DNA from: Clostridiales bacterium
GTDB lineage: Bacteria; Bacillota; Clostridia; Lachnospirales; Lachnospiraceae
DNA: 64,000 nucleotides
Direction of reading: 5' to 3'
Assembly: GCA_019424245.1 (NCBI GenBank)
Contig: JAHYZV010000001.1
Location: forward strand, 62,001-126,000
Made by a program: the position numbers and the translations under genes. Each line of letters starts with the position of its first letter. Position 1 is the first letter of the stretch. This document shows positions 25,530 to 35,213 of this stretch, piece by piece. Below the pieces are notes generated by a model. It was given only the letters and a program-made list of their open reading frames with translations, did no database searches and had not been told where the DNA came from.

Positions 25530-26510
25530 GTGAGTGAGATTTTTAATGTATCGACTAATCCTCATGTGCGAAGCGGGAATACTACTCAGACAATAATGAG
25601 AGATGTTCTTATTGCTTTAACTCCTGCCAGCATATTTGGTATAGTTAATTTTGGCCTCGATGCACTGCTTCGTATAGTAATCGGTATTGTTACTTGTGTA
25701 GCATGTGAGGCATTATATCAGTATTTCATGCATAAGAAAGTTACTGTTACAGATTTAAGTGCAGCAGTAACAGGTCTTCTTATTGCATTAAATATTCCAT
25801 CAACATTAAATGTTGGTTTTGAAATCGTAGGATGTGTATTTGCGGTTATCGTAGTTAAGCAGCTTTTTGGAGGTCTAGGACAGAACTTCATGAACCCTGC
25901 TCTTGCAGCAAGATGTTTTCTTCTTATTGCATATACAGGCCCGATGACTAATTTTGTTACATCTAACGGATTTTTAGATGCATATTCAGGAGCAACACCT
26001 CTTGCACTCCTTAAGCCGGGAGCAGAATCAACAGGCGTTGTTTCATTAGCAAAGATGTTTATTGGTACAACAGGTGGTGTTATCGGTGAGACTTCAGCAA
26101 TCTGCCTTCTTTTAGGTGGTATCTATCTCCTTGCAAGAAAGGTTATTAACTGGAGAATACCTGTAACATATGTAGGTGTATTTGCAGTGCTTATATTCCT
26201 TTTTGCGCCAGGACATCATTTTGATGTAATCTACATGCTTGAGGAAGTATGTGGTGGTGGACTTTTACTTGGTGCTATCTTCATGGCGACAGATTATGTA
26301 ACTTCACCTATTACACCTAATGGTAAGATTGTATTCGGATGCTGCTTAGGTCTTCTTACATTCATCTTCAGAATGTATGGTGGTTCAGCAGAAGGCGTTT
26401 CATATGCAATTATCTTCTGTAACCTCTTAGTTCCTCTTATTGAGAGAGTAACAGTTCCTAAGTCATTTGGTAAGAAGAAGCCAGAGAAGAAAGCAAAGGA
26501 GGCTGCATAA
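25530..26510 (+). CDS. rnfD: Rnf complex, subunit D
   Basis: 326 residues, GTG start. A membrane protein of about nine helices. The 'YSGATPLALL' motif places the covalently attached FMN on Thr156. Another family marker is 'GLGQNFMNPALAARCFLL'. It helps move electrons and ions through the membrane arm. The C-terminus is a lysine-rich cytosolic tail whose last codons hold the ribosome binding site of rnfG, one base apart. Confidence 0.96.
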   Translation: MSEIFNVSTNPHVRSGNTTQTIMRDVLIALTPASIFGIVNFGLDALLRIVIGIVTCVACEALYQYFMHKKVTVTDLSAAVTGLLIALNIPSTLNVGFEIVGCVFAVIVVKQLFGGLGQNFMNPALAARCFLLIAYTGPMTNFVTSNGFLDAYSGATPLALLKPGAESTGVVSLAKMFIGTTGGVIGETSAICLLLGGIYLLARKVINWRIPVTYVGVFAVLIFLFAPGHHFDVIYMLEEVCGGGLLLGAIFMATDYVTSPITPNGKIVFGCCLGLLTFIFRMYGGSAEGVSYAIIFCNLLVPLIERVTVPKSFGKKKPEKKAKEAA

Positions 26511-26511
26511 G

Positions 26512-27126
26512 ATGAAGAAAATAGTTAAAGATGCATTAGTTTTATTTGCTATAACACTTGTAGCCGGAATTCTTCTTGGTGTTGTATATCAGATAACACT
26601 TGATCCTATTGCAAAGGCTAATGAGAATGCTAAGGAAAAGGCTTACAAAGCAGTTCTTGCAGAAGCAGACAGCTTTGAGACAATAGATGCCCTTCCTTCT
26701 GATGATGATATTAATGCTTCATCAGACATTGACTTCTCTAAGGATAAGGTCAATGAAGTTGCTATAGGAAAGAAAGGCAGCGAGACAGCAGGTTATGTTG
26801 TAACAGTTACAGATAGTGACGGTTACGGCGGAGATATCAAGTTTACAGTTGGTATTTCAACAGATGGAAAGGTACTTGGAGTATCATTTCTTTCAATCAG
26901 CGAAACTGCTGGTCTTGGTATGAGAGCTAAACAGGATCCATCATTTACATCACAGTTTACAGCTAAGTCTGATGCAGTTGCATCATTTTCAGTAGTAACA
27001 GATGGTTCAGCATCAGAAAGCAATGCTAATGTTGATGCAATCGGTGGTTCTACAATTACTTCTAAATCAGTCACAAAGGGTGTAAATTATGCACTTGCAG
27101 TTTACAAGCTTGTGGCAGGAAACTAG
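26512..27126 (+). CDS. rnfG: Rnf complex, subunit G
   Basis: 204 residues from the ATG at 26512 behind AAAGGAGG. One N-terminal membrane helix (about 7-28) leads to an external FMN-binding domain. The flavinylation motif is 'DAIGGSTITSK', with Thr181 the expected FMN-bound residue; the usual 'SGAT' reads 'GGST' here, still a permitted variant in my judgement. 'ISETAGLGMRA' is the second conserved FMN-domain segment. Confidence 0.93.
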   Translation: MKKIVKDALVLFAITLVAGILLGVVYQITLDPIAKANENAKEKAYKAVLAEADSFETIDALPSDDDINASSDIDFSKDKVNEVAIGKKGSETAGYVVTVTDSDGYGGDIKFTVGISTDGKVLGVSFLSISETAGLGMRAKQDPSFTSQFTAKSDAVASFSVVTDGSASESNANVDAIGGSTITSKSVTKGVNYALAVYKLVAGN

Positions 27127-27139
27127 GGAGGTGCGGACT

Positions 27140-27823
27140 TTGAATAAATGTATAGAAAGACTTTATAATGGTATTATTAAAGAGAATCCTACCCTGGTAC
27201 TTACACTTGGTATGTGTCCTACACTTGCGGTTACTACATCAGCAATCAATGGTATAGGTATGGGACTTTCTTCTACAGTAGTACTTGCATTATCAAACCT
27301 TATGATTTCATTACTTCGTAAGGCTATTCCAGATGGTGTAAGAATGCCAGCGTTCATCGTTGTCGTTGCATCATTTGTTACAATGGTACAGTTCCTTATG
27401 CAGGGCTTCCTGCCAAGTCTGTACGACTCACTTGGAATATATATTCCTCTTATAGTTGTTAACTGTATTATCCTTGGACGTGCGGAAGCCTATGCTTCTA
27501 AGAATCCTCCAATTCCTTCATTCTTTGATGGAATAGGTATGGGACTTGGATTCACAATTGCTATCACAATCCTTGGAGCAATAAGAGAGCTTATCGGTGG
27601 CGGTACAATTTTCTCAGATGGTACTAACGCATTATTTGATCTCTCAACAATCGGTTACACACCAGCAAGTATCTTTATCCTTGCACCAGGAGCGTTCTTT
27701 GTTCTTGCATTCATGATTGCTATTATGAACAGAATTAAGAGAAAGAAAGGCATGAAGCCTGCAGAAGTTCCTGACTACACAGAAGAGATAGAAGAAGCTA
27801 AGGCTGAGGCTAAGAATAACTAA
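27140..27823 (+). CDS. rnfE: Rnf complex, subunit E
   Basis: 227 residues, TTG start at 27140, selected because GGGAGG lies 9 bases upstream and the protein then begins at the family-typical 'ERLYNGIIKENPTLVLTLGMCPTLAV'-like region. Six membrane helices; the conserved Cys in 'LGMCPTLAV' and in 'VVNCIILGRAEAYA' belong to the intramembrane Fe-S site formed with RnfA. The charged tail is cytosolic. Confidence 0.94.
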   Translation: MNKCIERLYNGIIKENPTLVLTLGMCPTLAVTTSAINGIGMGLSSTVVLALSNLMISLLRKAIPDGVRMPAFIVVVASFVTMVQFLMQGFLPSLYDSLGIYIPLIVVNCIILGRAEAYASKNPPIPSFFDGIGMGLGFTIAITILGAIRELIGGGTIFSDGTNALFDLSTIGYTPASIFILAPGAFFVLAFMIAIMNRIKRKKGMKPAEVPDYTEEIEEAKAEAKNN

Positions 27824-27834
27824 GGGAGGTAAAT

Positions 27835-28446
27835 ATGGGATATTTTTCACAGTTATTATTGATAGCTGTAAGTACAGCAATTGTCAATAATGTAGTTTTA
27901 AGCCAGTTCCTCGGTTTGTGTCCTTTCCTTGGAGTTTCTAAGAAGATAAACACAGCAGCAGGAATGGGTGGCGCTGTTATCGGCGTTATCACTATTTCAT
28001 CAGCTGTCTGCAGTCTTATATATGACTGTATACTTACACCGCTTAAGCTTACATATCTGAATACAATTGTATTCATCCTTGTAATTGCGGCACTTGTTCA
28101 GTTTGTTGAAATGTTTTTAAAGAAGACATCACCATCTCTTTATGAAGCACTTGGTGTATACCTTCCACTTATTACAACTAACTGTGCAGTACTTGGTATT
28201 GCACTTACTAACGTACAGAACTATAACACAGCGGCAGGACTTAATATTGGTCAGAAGCTTTTAGATTCTGTAGTCAGTGGATTAGGAACAGCTGTTGGTT
28301 TTACAATAGCAATCATAATCATGGCTGGTATACGTGAAAGAAACGAATTCAATGATGTTCCGGAAAGCTTTAAGGGAATGCCTATTGTATTACTTACTGC
28401 AGGACTTATGGCTATCGCATTCTTTGGATTTTCAGGTATTATTTAA
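27835..28446 (+). CDS. rnfA: Rnf complex, subunit A
   Basis: 203 residues, six membrane helices. 'NNVVLSQFLGLCPFLGVSKK' and 'LITTNCAVLGIAL' carry the conserved cysteines that, with those of RnfE, hold the intramembrane iron-sulfur cluster. It is the inverted-topology homologue of RnfE. GGGAGG upstream, 11 bases after rnfE. Confidence 0.96.
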   Translation: MGYFSQLLLIAVSTAIVNNVVLSQFLGLCPFLGVSKKINTAAGMGGAVIGVITISSAVCSLIYDCILTPLKLTYLNTIVFILVIAALVQFVEMFLKKTSPSLYEALGVYLPLITTNCAVLGIALTNVQNYNTAAGLNIGQKLLDSVVSGLGTAVGFTIAIIIMAGIRERNEFNDVPESFKGMPIVLLTAGLMAIAFFGFSGII

Positions 28447-28461
28447 GAGGAGGACGACAAG

Positions 28462-29253
28462 ATGTCAGGTATAATTATTGCTGCAGTTGTTGTAAGCTGC
28501 ACTGGTCTTCTTCTCGGACTTTTCCTCGGAGTAATGGGTAAGAAGTTCTATGTTGAAGTAGATCAGAAAGAGATAGATGTAAGAGCAGAGCTTCCTGGAA
28601 ACAACTGTGGTGGTTGTGGATATGCAGGATGTGATGCACTTGCTAAGGCAATTGCCGCAGGAGAAGCTCCAGCTAACGCATGTCCAGTTGGTGGCGCACC
28701 GGTTGCAGCAAAGATTGGTGCAATCATGGGTGAGGAAGTTGGAGAATCAGTAAGAATGACAGCATTTGTTAAATGTGCTGGTGACTGCGACAAAGCAAAA
28801 GAAAATTATGTGTACTCAGGTGCAATGGATTGTACAGCAATGAACGTCGTTCCTAACGGCGGTTCTAAGGCATGTACATACGGATGTATGGGATATGGTT
28901 CATGTGTTAAGGCATGTCCTTTTGATGCAATTCATATTGTTAATGGTATTGCTGTAGTAGATAAGGGCAAATGTAAAGCATGTGGTAAATGTGTTGCTGT
29001 ATGTCCAAGACACCTTATTGAAATCATACCATACAAGAGTAACTATACAGTTAACTGTTCATCTAACGATAAGGGTAAAGATGTTATGTCAGCATGCTCT
29101 GTTGGATGTATTGGATGTATGTTATGTACAAAGCAGTGTGAGTTTGGTGCTATTACAGTAGAAAACAATATTGCACATATTGATTATTCAAAGTGTACAG
29201 GTTGTGGAAAGTGTGCTGAGAAGTGCCCTAAGAAGATAATACATCTTCATTGA
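28462..29253 (+). CDS. rnfB: Rnf complex, subunit B (ferredoxin-type electron entry)
   Basis: 263 residues. One N-terminal membrane helix (about 3-25), then the 'NNCGGCGYAGCDALA' four-cysteine Fe-S domain, followed by repeated [4Fe-4S] motifs: 'CMGYGSCVKACP', 'CKACGKCVAVCP', 'CIGCMLCTKQCE' and 'CTGCGKCAEKCP'. RnfB accepts electrons from reduced ferredoxin and passes them to the membrane arm. The size is that of the shorter clostridial type. Last gene of the operon, followed by a hairpin. Confidence 0.96.
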   Translation: MSGIIIAAVVVSCTGLLLGLFLGVMGKKFYVEVDQKEIDVRAELPGNNCGGCGYAGCDALAKAIAAGEAPANACPVGGAPVAAKIGAIMGEEVGESVRMTAFVKCAGDCDKAKENYVYSGAMDCTAMNVVPNGGSKACTYGCMGYGSCVKACPFDAIHIVNGIAVVDKGKCKACGKCVAVCPRHLIEIIPYKSNYTVNCSSNDKGKDVMSACSVGCIGCMLCTKQCEFGAITVENNIAHIDYSKCTGCGKCAEKCPKKIIHLH

Positions 29254-29280
29254 TAATTTAATCACAATAAGTTATAATAA

Positions 29281-29318
29281 GAAACTGCCGTAGGCTTATG
29301 CTTATGGCAGTTTCCTAG
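29281..29318 (+). terminator. Terminator of the rnf operon
   Basis: GAAACTGCC (29281-29289) pairs with GGCAGTTTC (29306-29314), with further pairing in the loop. The T tract after it is poor, so readthrough into the next gene is possible. Confidence 0.65.
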
Positions 29319-29342
29319 TTTAAGAAAAGAGAAGATACACCT

Positions 29343-32159
29343 ATGGCAGAGATGAAATCGAAGTTACAAGATTTTTATAAAAGACTTGATTCCAGAAAAT
29401 CAACATATTTTCTGGCTTATTCAGTTATTTTTGCAATCCTTGCTATAGGTGTGTTTTCTTTTTATTTTTTCACTGGAAAGACATTCATATGGGAGGTTGA
29501 TGGCTGGGAACAGCATTATAAGTCACTCATATATTATTCACAGTATTTAAGGGATTTCTTTAAAAATATATTTATCAATCATCAGTTTGTAATACCACAG
29601 TGGGATTTTGCAATAGGTGAGGGAAGTGATGTTATAGGAACATTTCACTATTATGTGATAGGCGATCCATTTACATTTTTATGTTTTCTGTTTCCAGCAA
29701 AGTACATGTATATATTCTATGAAGCAATGATTCTTTTAAGAATATATCTGTCAGGTATAGCATTTTCAATGCTGTGTTTTTATACAGGACATAAGAAAAG
29801 ATATGTCCTTCCAGGAGCAGTAGCTTATGCATTCTGCTACTGGGCAATATACAATGCGGTAAGACATCCGTTCTTTCTTAACCCGCTTCTGTATTATCCG
29901 CTGCTTATATTGGGTGTCGAGAAGATAATCAGAGAGAAGAAAATGTGGCTCTTTACAATAACAGTAGCTGTTGCTGCAATGAGTAATTTTTATTTCTTCT
30001 ACATGCTTGTGTTCACAACAATTATATATGTAATTGTAAGATTCATATTCTGTTATGGAAAGAATGTAAAAATGTGGGGCAAAGGAATATTAAGACTTGC
30101 AGTTTCATCGGTTACAGGACTGTGTATGGCGGCAATAGTGTTTCTGCCTGTGCTTCACGTTTTCTTAAGTGACAGCAGATTTAATACACCTAATAAAATG
30201 GGACTGGTATATCCTTTTTCATACTATGCAAAGCTTCCGGGACTTTTTATCGTTGAGGGTGATAATTTCTGGACATGCATGGGATTTGCAGTGCCGGTGT
30301 TACTTGCAGTGCTTTTAATGTTTAAGAGCAGACGTAAGTACACAATGCTTAAGACTTATTTTATTATAAGTGCTGTGATGATATGTATACCGTTCTTCGG
30401 ACAGGCAATGAACGGATTTTCATATATGTGTAACAGGTGGATATATTCATTTGCATTATTATGTGCATATATACTTGTGTGCATGATGCCGCGTCTTATA
30501 ACACTGGAAAGAAAAGAAATCCGCTTTATTGGAATTGCACTTACAATATATTTTGTAGTATGTATGTGCGTAAAGTATTCAAGAAATGGCAAGCTTATAA
30601 GTGCAGTTGCAATTGGAGTAATATTGCTAATTGGACTTAGCATAAAGAATGTTAATGAATATAACAGATGCATGATGGTGACAGTAGCGGTTATGCTGGC
30701 GGCATTAGCTAATGGTATATGGAAAAATGCTTCATTTGGGGAAAATTATGCGGCACAGTGCATAAGCGTTAAAATGGCACAGGAAGATGTGTTTGGAAGC
30801 GAGAAGGAGCTTATAAGTAAAGATGCTGAAGATACAGATTTTATCAGATATTCAGGCTCTGGACTTTCGTACAATATGAACTGCATAACAGGAATATCAT
30901 CCTCTAATCTGTACTGGACACTTACTAATCCGTATGTATCGAAGTTCAGATATGATTGTGCAATCAGGCTTGATACGCTGCTTCCGCACAAATACACAGG
31001 CTATGATGACAGGTCATCTCTTATAACATTGTCATCTGCCTCAAAGTATCTGGTAAGTAAGACCGGCGGACTTGTTCCATATGGATTTGCTTATGAATCA
31101 GAAAATGATGATTATGTAATGTATAATAACGACAATGCACTTCCGTTAGGATTTACTTATGACAAGGCTGTTAATAAGAATGAATGGGAGGGCTTAAGTG
31201 CAGTTGATAAGCAGAAAGCAATGCTTCAGGCTGTTGTTATTGACAGGAGTGGGAAGGATACCAGGGAGGCGCTTCCTGACAGGGTATCTGTTAAAGATTT
31301 AAGTTATGACAGCCAGATTAAAGATTATACAATGAATTATGATGCCAAAGAGGTACAGTGTACTGACAATACATTTGCAGTAACTAAGGCAGGTGCCAGG
31401 GTAACATTTAACTTTACAGGCAGTGGCGCAGGTGAGACTTACTTTAATATTAATGGGCTTGATTATGAAGGCGCAGCACAGTTCCAGCTGTATTTTGGAA
31501 AGAAAAAGTTTGACCCATTAGACTTATACTCTAAGGCAGACTGGAAAGAGCTTTCACATAATGAAAAGAAGAAGATATTTAAGAATTTCATATATTGGAC
31601 ACAGTCTACAAGCAGTGTTAAGCTTGGGATTACGACTGATACAGGAGTAACCAAGTCAATGAATTACTTTACATCTGATTACAGCTATTATAGTAACCAG
31701 CATGATTTCAGTGTGAATATGGGCTATTCGGAAGAAAATGTGACATCAGTTACAGTGACTTTCCAGAAGATTGGTGTGTATTCTTATGATGATATACAGA
31801 TTGTATGCCAGCCAATGGACAGTTACACTGACGAGATTAATACACTTAAAGAAAATGTATTAACAGATGTAGAGCTTGGAAATAATAAGGTTACAGGACA
31901 GATAACACTTGACCGTAATAAATATCTGTGTCTTACAATCCCTTATTCAAAGGGCTGGAAGGTATATGTAGACGGGGAAAGACAAAAGCTATATAATGCT
32001 AATGGTCAGTATATGGCTGTATATCTTACGGGTGGAACGCATAATGTAACACTTAAGTATTCTACGCCGCTTCTTAAAGAGGGAGCGTTGGTGTCACTTG
32101 CAGGTGTGGCCATCTTTGCCATGCAGCTTGTAATTAATAAGAGAAAGAAGAGGGAATAA
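29343..32159 (+). CDS. YfhO-family multi-pass membrane protein (putative glycosyltransferase)
   Basis: 938 residues. About twelve membrane helices fill residues 20-450, followed by a large extracytoplasmic domain (about 460-905) and a final helix near residue 915. The YfhO pattern is visible in 'WEVDGWEQHYKSLIYYSQYLRDF', 'PQWDFAIGEGSDVIGTFHYYVIGDPF' (acidic residues in the first outer loop, a GT-C-like feature) and the C-terminal 'IPYSKGWKVYVDGERQ'. Bacillus YfhO is implicated in lipoteichoic acid glycosylation, so polymer glycosylation using a lipid-linked sugar is a reasonable inference. It is followed 2 bases later by the DUF815 ATPase gene. Confidence 0.82.
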   Translation: MAEMKSKLQDFYKRLDSRKSTYFLAYSVIFAILAIGVFSFYFFTGKTFIWEVDGWEQHYKSLIYYSQYLRDFFKNIFINHQFVIPQWDFAIGEGSDVIGTFHYYVIGDPFTFLCFLFPAKYMYIFYEAMILLRIYLSGIAFSMLCFYTGHKKRYVLPGAVAYAFCYWAIYNAVRHPFFLNPLLYYPLLILGVEKIIREKKMWLFTITVAVAAMSNFYFFYMLVFTTIIYVIVRFIFCYGKNVKMWGKGILRLAVSSVTGLCMAAIVFLPVLHVFLSDSRFNTPNKMGLVYPFSYYAKLPGLFIVEGDNFWTCMGFAVPVLLAVLLMFKSRRKYTMLKTYFIISAVMICIPFFGQAMNGFSYMCNRWIYSFALLCAYILVCMMPRLITLERKEIRFIGIALTIYFVVCMCVKYSRNGKLISAVAIGVILLIGLSIKNVNEYNRCMMVTVAVMLAALANGIWKNASFGENYAAQCISVKMAQEDVFGSEKELISKDAEDTDFIRYSGSGLSYNMNCITGISSSNLYWTLTNPYVSKFRYDCAIRLDTLLPHKYTGYDDRSSLITLSSASKYLVSKTGGLVPYGFAYESENDDYVMYNNDNALPLGFTYDKAVNKNEWEGLSAVDKQKAMLQAVVIDRSGKDTREALPDRVSVKDLSYDSQIKDYTMNYDAKEVQCTDNTFAVTKAGARVTFNFTGSGAGETYFNINGLDYEGAAQFQLYFGKKKFDPLDLYSKADWKELSHNEKKKIFKNFIYWTQSTSSVKLGITTDTGVTKSMNYFTSDYSYYSNQHDFSVNMGYSEENVTSVTVTFQKIGVYSYDDIQIVCQPMDSYTDEINTLKENVLTDVELGNNKVTGQITLDRNKYLCLTIPYSKGWKVYVDGERQKLYNANGQYMAVYLTGGTHNVTLKYSTPLLKEGALVSLAGVAIFAMQLVINKRKKRE

Positions 32160-32161
32160 TA

Positions 32162-33463
32162 ATGTACAGAGAAGTTGCGAAACTTATTATATATGGTAAT
32201 CATGAGGACACTATTCTTATGAAAATGTCCGATATTTTCAAAAAATTTGACAGGGATGAGGAGACTCCTGACAAGCTTATAAGTGATATATATGAGCAGA
32301 TTAAGAGAATATTGGAGGTTGCCACAGATTATGGCTTTGATAAGAATTTATGGCATAATTATCTTACATTCTATCTTATAACTAATGAGAATCCATTCAG
32401 CCTTACATGTGAAAAGGTAGGTGCTAATGATGGAAGCGTTAATGAATTTGCTAAGAACGACTTCAAGGTGTTTATGAATCTGTTTAATTATGATTTCAGA
32501 CCTATTGAGGCTGCACTTGGAATTAACTGTTTTTCACTTATATCTGATTACAAGGCAATTGTTAAGAAAGAGCTTATGTACAATAAGAATGTAAGTGAGA
32601 AGGTACAGGCTTTAAGCCTTAAGCTTGAGACAGCAAAGGACGAGAATGAGTTCTTTAATTATGTTACTGATTTCTATAAAGCATATGGTGTAGGAATGTT
32701 CGGGCTTAATAAGGCATTCAGGGTAATAGGCGGTGATAATGGCGTTACATTTACACCAATTAACAATATGGATAAGGTTATGTTAGATGACCTTATAGGT
32801 TATGAAATCCAGAAGAAGAAGCTTGTGGAGAATACAGAGGCATTTGTTCAGGGAAGAAAAGCTAATAATGCGCTTCTTTTCGGTGACAGCGGAACAGGTA
32901 AGTCAACTTCTATCAAGGCTATTGTCAATGAATATTATGACCAGGGTCTTAGAATGATAGAGATATACAAACATCAGTTCAAGGATTTATCTAATGTTAT
33001 AGCAAGCATTAAGAACAGAAATTACAAGTTCATAATATATATGGATGATTTATCTTTCGAGGAATTCGAGATTGAATACAAGTTCTTGAAGGCTGTAATT
33101 GAAGGCGGTGTTGAGACTAAGCCTGATAATATTCTTATCTATGCAACATCTAACAGAAGACATCTTATCAAGGAAACATGGAATGACAGAAATGATATGG
33201 AAAGCAATAACGGTCTTCACAGATCTGATACTATTGAGGAGAAGCTTTCATTAGTGAACAGATTTGGATGCCAGATAAGCTACTCTAAGCCATCACAGAA
33301 AGAATTCTTTGATATTGTTATTGGCCTTGCAAGGAAGAATAATGTTAAGATGACAGATGAAGAGCTTATGGCAGAGGCTAACAAGTGGGAACTTTCACAT
33401 GGTGGAATATCAGGAAGAACAGCACAGCAGTTTATCAATTACTGTCTTGGGGGTAGAGAATGA
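32162..33463 (+). CDS. DUF815-family P-loop ATPase
   Basis: 433 residues. The N-terminal 190 residues are helical and variable. The AAA-like ATPase domain has Walker A 'LLFGDSGTGKSTSIKA' near residues 238-253, Walker B 'FIIYMDDLSFEEFE' and a sensor-like 'IYATSNRRHLIKE', the signature layout of DUF815. The biological role of the family is not known to me; many copies sit next to ruvAB or other housekeeping genes. It overlaps ruvA by four bases (ATGA), so translation of the two is coupled. Confidence 0.85.
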   Translation: MYREVAKLIIYGNHEDTILMKMSDIFKKFDRDEETPDKLISDIYEQIKRILEVATDYGFDKNLWHNYLTFYLITNENPFSLTCEKVGANDGSVNEFAKNDFKVFMNLFNYDFRPIEAALGINCFSLISDYKAIVKKELMYNKNVSEKVQALSLKLETAKDENEFFNYVTDFYKAYGVGMFGLNKAFRVIGGDNGVTFTPINNMDKVMLDDLIGYEIQKKKLVENTEAFVQGRKANNALLFGDSGTGKSTSIKAIVNEYYDQGLRMIEIYKHQFKDLSNVIASIKNRNYKFIIYMDDLSFEEFEIEYKFLKAVIEGGVETKPDNILIYATSNRRHLIKETWNDRNDMESNNGLHRSDTIEEKLSLVNRFGCQISYSKPSQKEFFDIVIGLARKNNVKMTDEELMAEANKWELSHGGISGRTAQQFINYCLGGRE

Positions 33464-34083
33464 TTTCATACATTAAAGGTGAGCTTGCCGAAATCCTGCC
33501 AGATGTAATCGTTGTGGAAGCCAATGGAATCGGATATAATATATATGTTCCGGGTTCAGTTCTTGGTGAGCTTCCATCAGTTGGCAGTGAGGTTAAGATA
33601 TATACATATATGAATGTCAAGGAAGATGAATGTAGTCTGTTCGGATTCCTTACAAGAGATGATTTAAGCATGTTTAAAATGCTTATCTGTGTCAATGGTA
33701 TTGGCCCTAAGGCAGCGCTTGGTGCATTATCTAATATCACAGCAGATGATTTAAGATTTGCAGTTCTTGCTGATGATGTGGCAGCAATCAAGGCACTTCC
33801 TGGTATCGGACCTAAGACAGCACAGAAGATTATAATTGAGCTTAAGGATAAGTTAAAGCTTGATGAAGTATTTGAATCAGCACTTTCTAAGAATAAAAAG
33901 GCAGACAATAACAGTAATGTAAGTAATGTCATGATGATAAGAAATGACGCTGTTGAGGCACTTGTATCACTTGGATATTCAAGCAAAGATGCACTTGTTG
34001 CTGTCAAGGAAGTGGAAGATATAGAGAATAAGGATTCTGAGACGGTTCTTAAGGAAGCGTTAAAGAAGCTGGCTAAATTCTAG
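33460..34083 (+). CDS. ruvA: Holliday junction branch migration protein RuvA
   Basis: 207 residues. The N-terminal OB fold (1-62) contains 'GYNIYVPG', helix-hairpin-helix motifs lie at about 70-130 ('LICVNGIGPKAALGAL' and 'LPGIGPKTAQKIIIELKDKL'), and the C-terminal RuvB-contacting domain III at about 155-207 ('DAVEALVSLGYSSKDALVAV'). A RuvA tetramer binds the four-way junction and loads RuvB. The stop is 32 bases before the ruvB start. Confidence 0.97.
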   Translation: MISYIKGELAEILPDVIVVEANGIGYNIYVPGSVLGELPSVGSEVKIYTYMNVKEDECSLFGFLTRDDLSMFKMLICVNGIGPKAALGALSNITADDLRFAVLADDVAAIKALPGIGPKTAQKIIIELKDKLKLDEVFESALSKNKKADNNSNVSNVMMIRNDAVEALVSLGYSSKDALVAVKEVEDIENKDSETVLKEALKKLAKF

Positions 34084-34115
34084 AGCAGAATAGTATTTGA
34101 GAAATGAGGGGCTAT

Positions 34116-35117
34116 ATGGAAAAGAGGATTATATCAACACAGATAACTGAAGAAGATTATGGTATTGAGAATTCCTTAAGACCATTATCTCTTGATGACT
34201 ATGTTGGACAGAATAAGGTTAAGAGTAATCTTAAAGTATATATTGAGGCAGCAAAGGAAAGAGGAGAGGCACTTGACCATGTGCTTTTCTATGGACCTCC
34301 GGGACTTGGAAAGACAACTCTGGCAGGGATTATTGCTAATGAAATGGGGGTTAATATCAAGGTTACATCCGGTCCTGCAATCGAGAAGCCGGGAGATATG
34401 GCAGCTATACTTAACAACTTGAGTGAGGGTGATATTCTCTTTGTTGATGAGATTCACAGACTTAACAGACAGGTTGAAGAAGTGCTGTATCCGGCAATGG
34501 AGGATTATAAGATTGATATTATGATCGGAAAGGGTGCAACAGCAAGGTCTATAAGACTTGATCTGCCACAGTTCACTCTGATAGGTGCAACAACAAGAGC
34601 AGGACTTTTATCAGCACCTTTAAGAGACAGATTCGGTGTAGTAAGCCATATGGAATTCTATACCGTTCCGGAGCTTGAGAAAATCATTATCCGTTCAGCC
34701 AATGTGCTTAATGTTGATATTGACTCAGACGGAGCACATGAGCTTGCAAGAAGATCCAGAGGAACACCGAGACTTGCCAACAGACTTTTAAAGAGAGTGC
34801 GAGATTTTGCACAGGTTAAATATAACGGACATATCAATAAGGATGTTGCTGATTATGCACTTAATCTGTTAGATGTTGACAGAGATGGATTGGACCGTAA
34901 CGATCGTGTTATACTTACTACAATAGTTGATAAGTTTGATGGCGGGCCTGTCGGTATTGAGACACTGGCAGCTTCAATAGGCGAGGATTCAGGAACTCTT
35001 GAAGATGTTTATGAGCCATATCTTATACAGAACGGGTATATTAACAGAACTCCAAGAGGAAGAGTTGCAACTAAAGCAGCTTATGATAATCTTGGTAGGC
35101 CATTCAAACAAAAATAA
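34116..35117 (+). CDS. ruvB: Holliday junction branch migration ATPase RuvB
   Basis: 333 residues from the ATG at 34116, placed by GAGGGG; an in-frame ATG at 34104 lies before that site. Walker A 'GPPGLGKTT' at residues 60-68, Walker B 'ILFVDEIHRLNR', sensor 1 'LIGATTRAGLLS', arginine finger region 'RDRFG' and the winged-helix C-terminal domain ('GPVGIETLAASIGED') are all present. RuvB pumps DNA through RuvA-bound junctions. RuvC is not in this operon. Confidence 0.97.
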   Translation: MEKRIISTQITEEDYGIENSLRPLSLDDYVGQNKVKSNLKVYIEAAKERGEALDHVLFYGPPGLGKTTLAGIIANEMGVNIKVTSGPAIEKPGDMAAILNNLSEGDILFVDEIHRLNRQVEEVLYPAMEDYKIDIMIGKGATARSIRLDLPQFTLIGATTRAGLLSAPLRDRFGVVSHMEFYTVPELEKIIIRSANVLNVDIDSDGAHELARRSRGTPRLANRLLKRVRDFAQVKYNGHINKDVADYALNLLDVDRDGLDRNDRVILTTIVDKFDGGPVGIETLAASIGEDSGTLEDVYEPYLIQNGYINRTPRGRVATKAAYDNLGRPFKQK

Positions 35118-35149
35118 CATAAAATATTCTAAAGAATGTGTTTTATGAG

Positions 35150-35178
35150 TTGAATAGTAAGTGTATTTATTATATACT
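35150..35178 (+). promoter_or_regulatory. Promoter for zapA
   Basis: TTGAAT (35150-35155), a 17-base spacer and TATACT (35173-35178), about 36 bases before the zapA start. Confidence 0.6.
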
Positions 35179-35213
35179 TAATATGTTTATTTCTACATAT
35201 ATGGAGGGGACTT

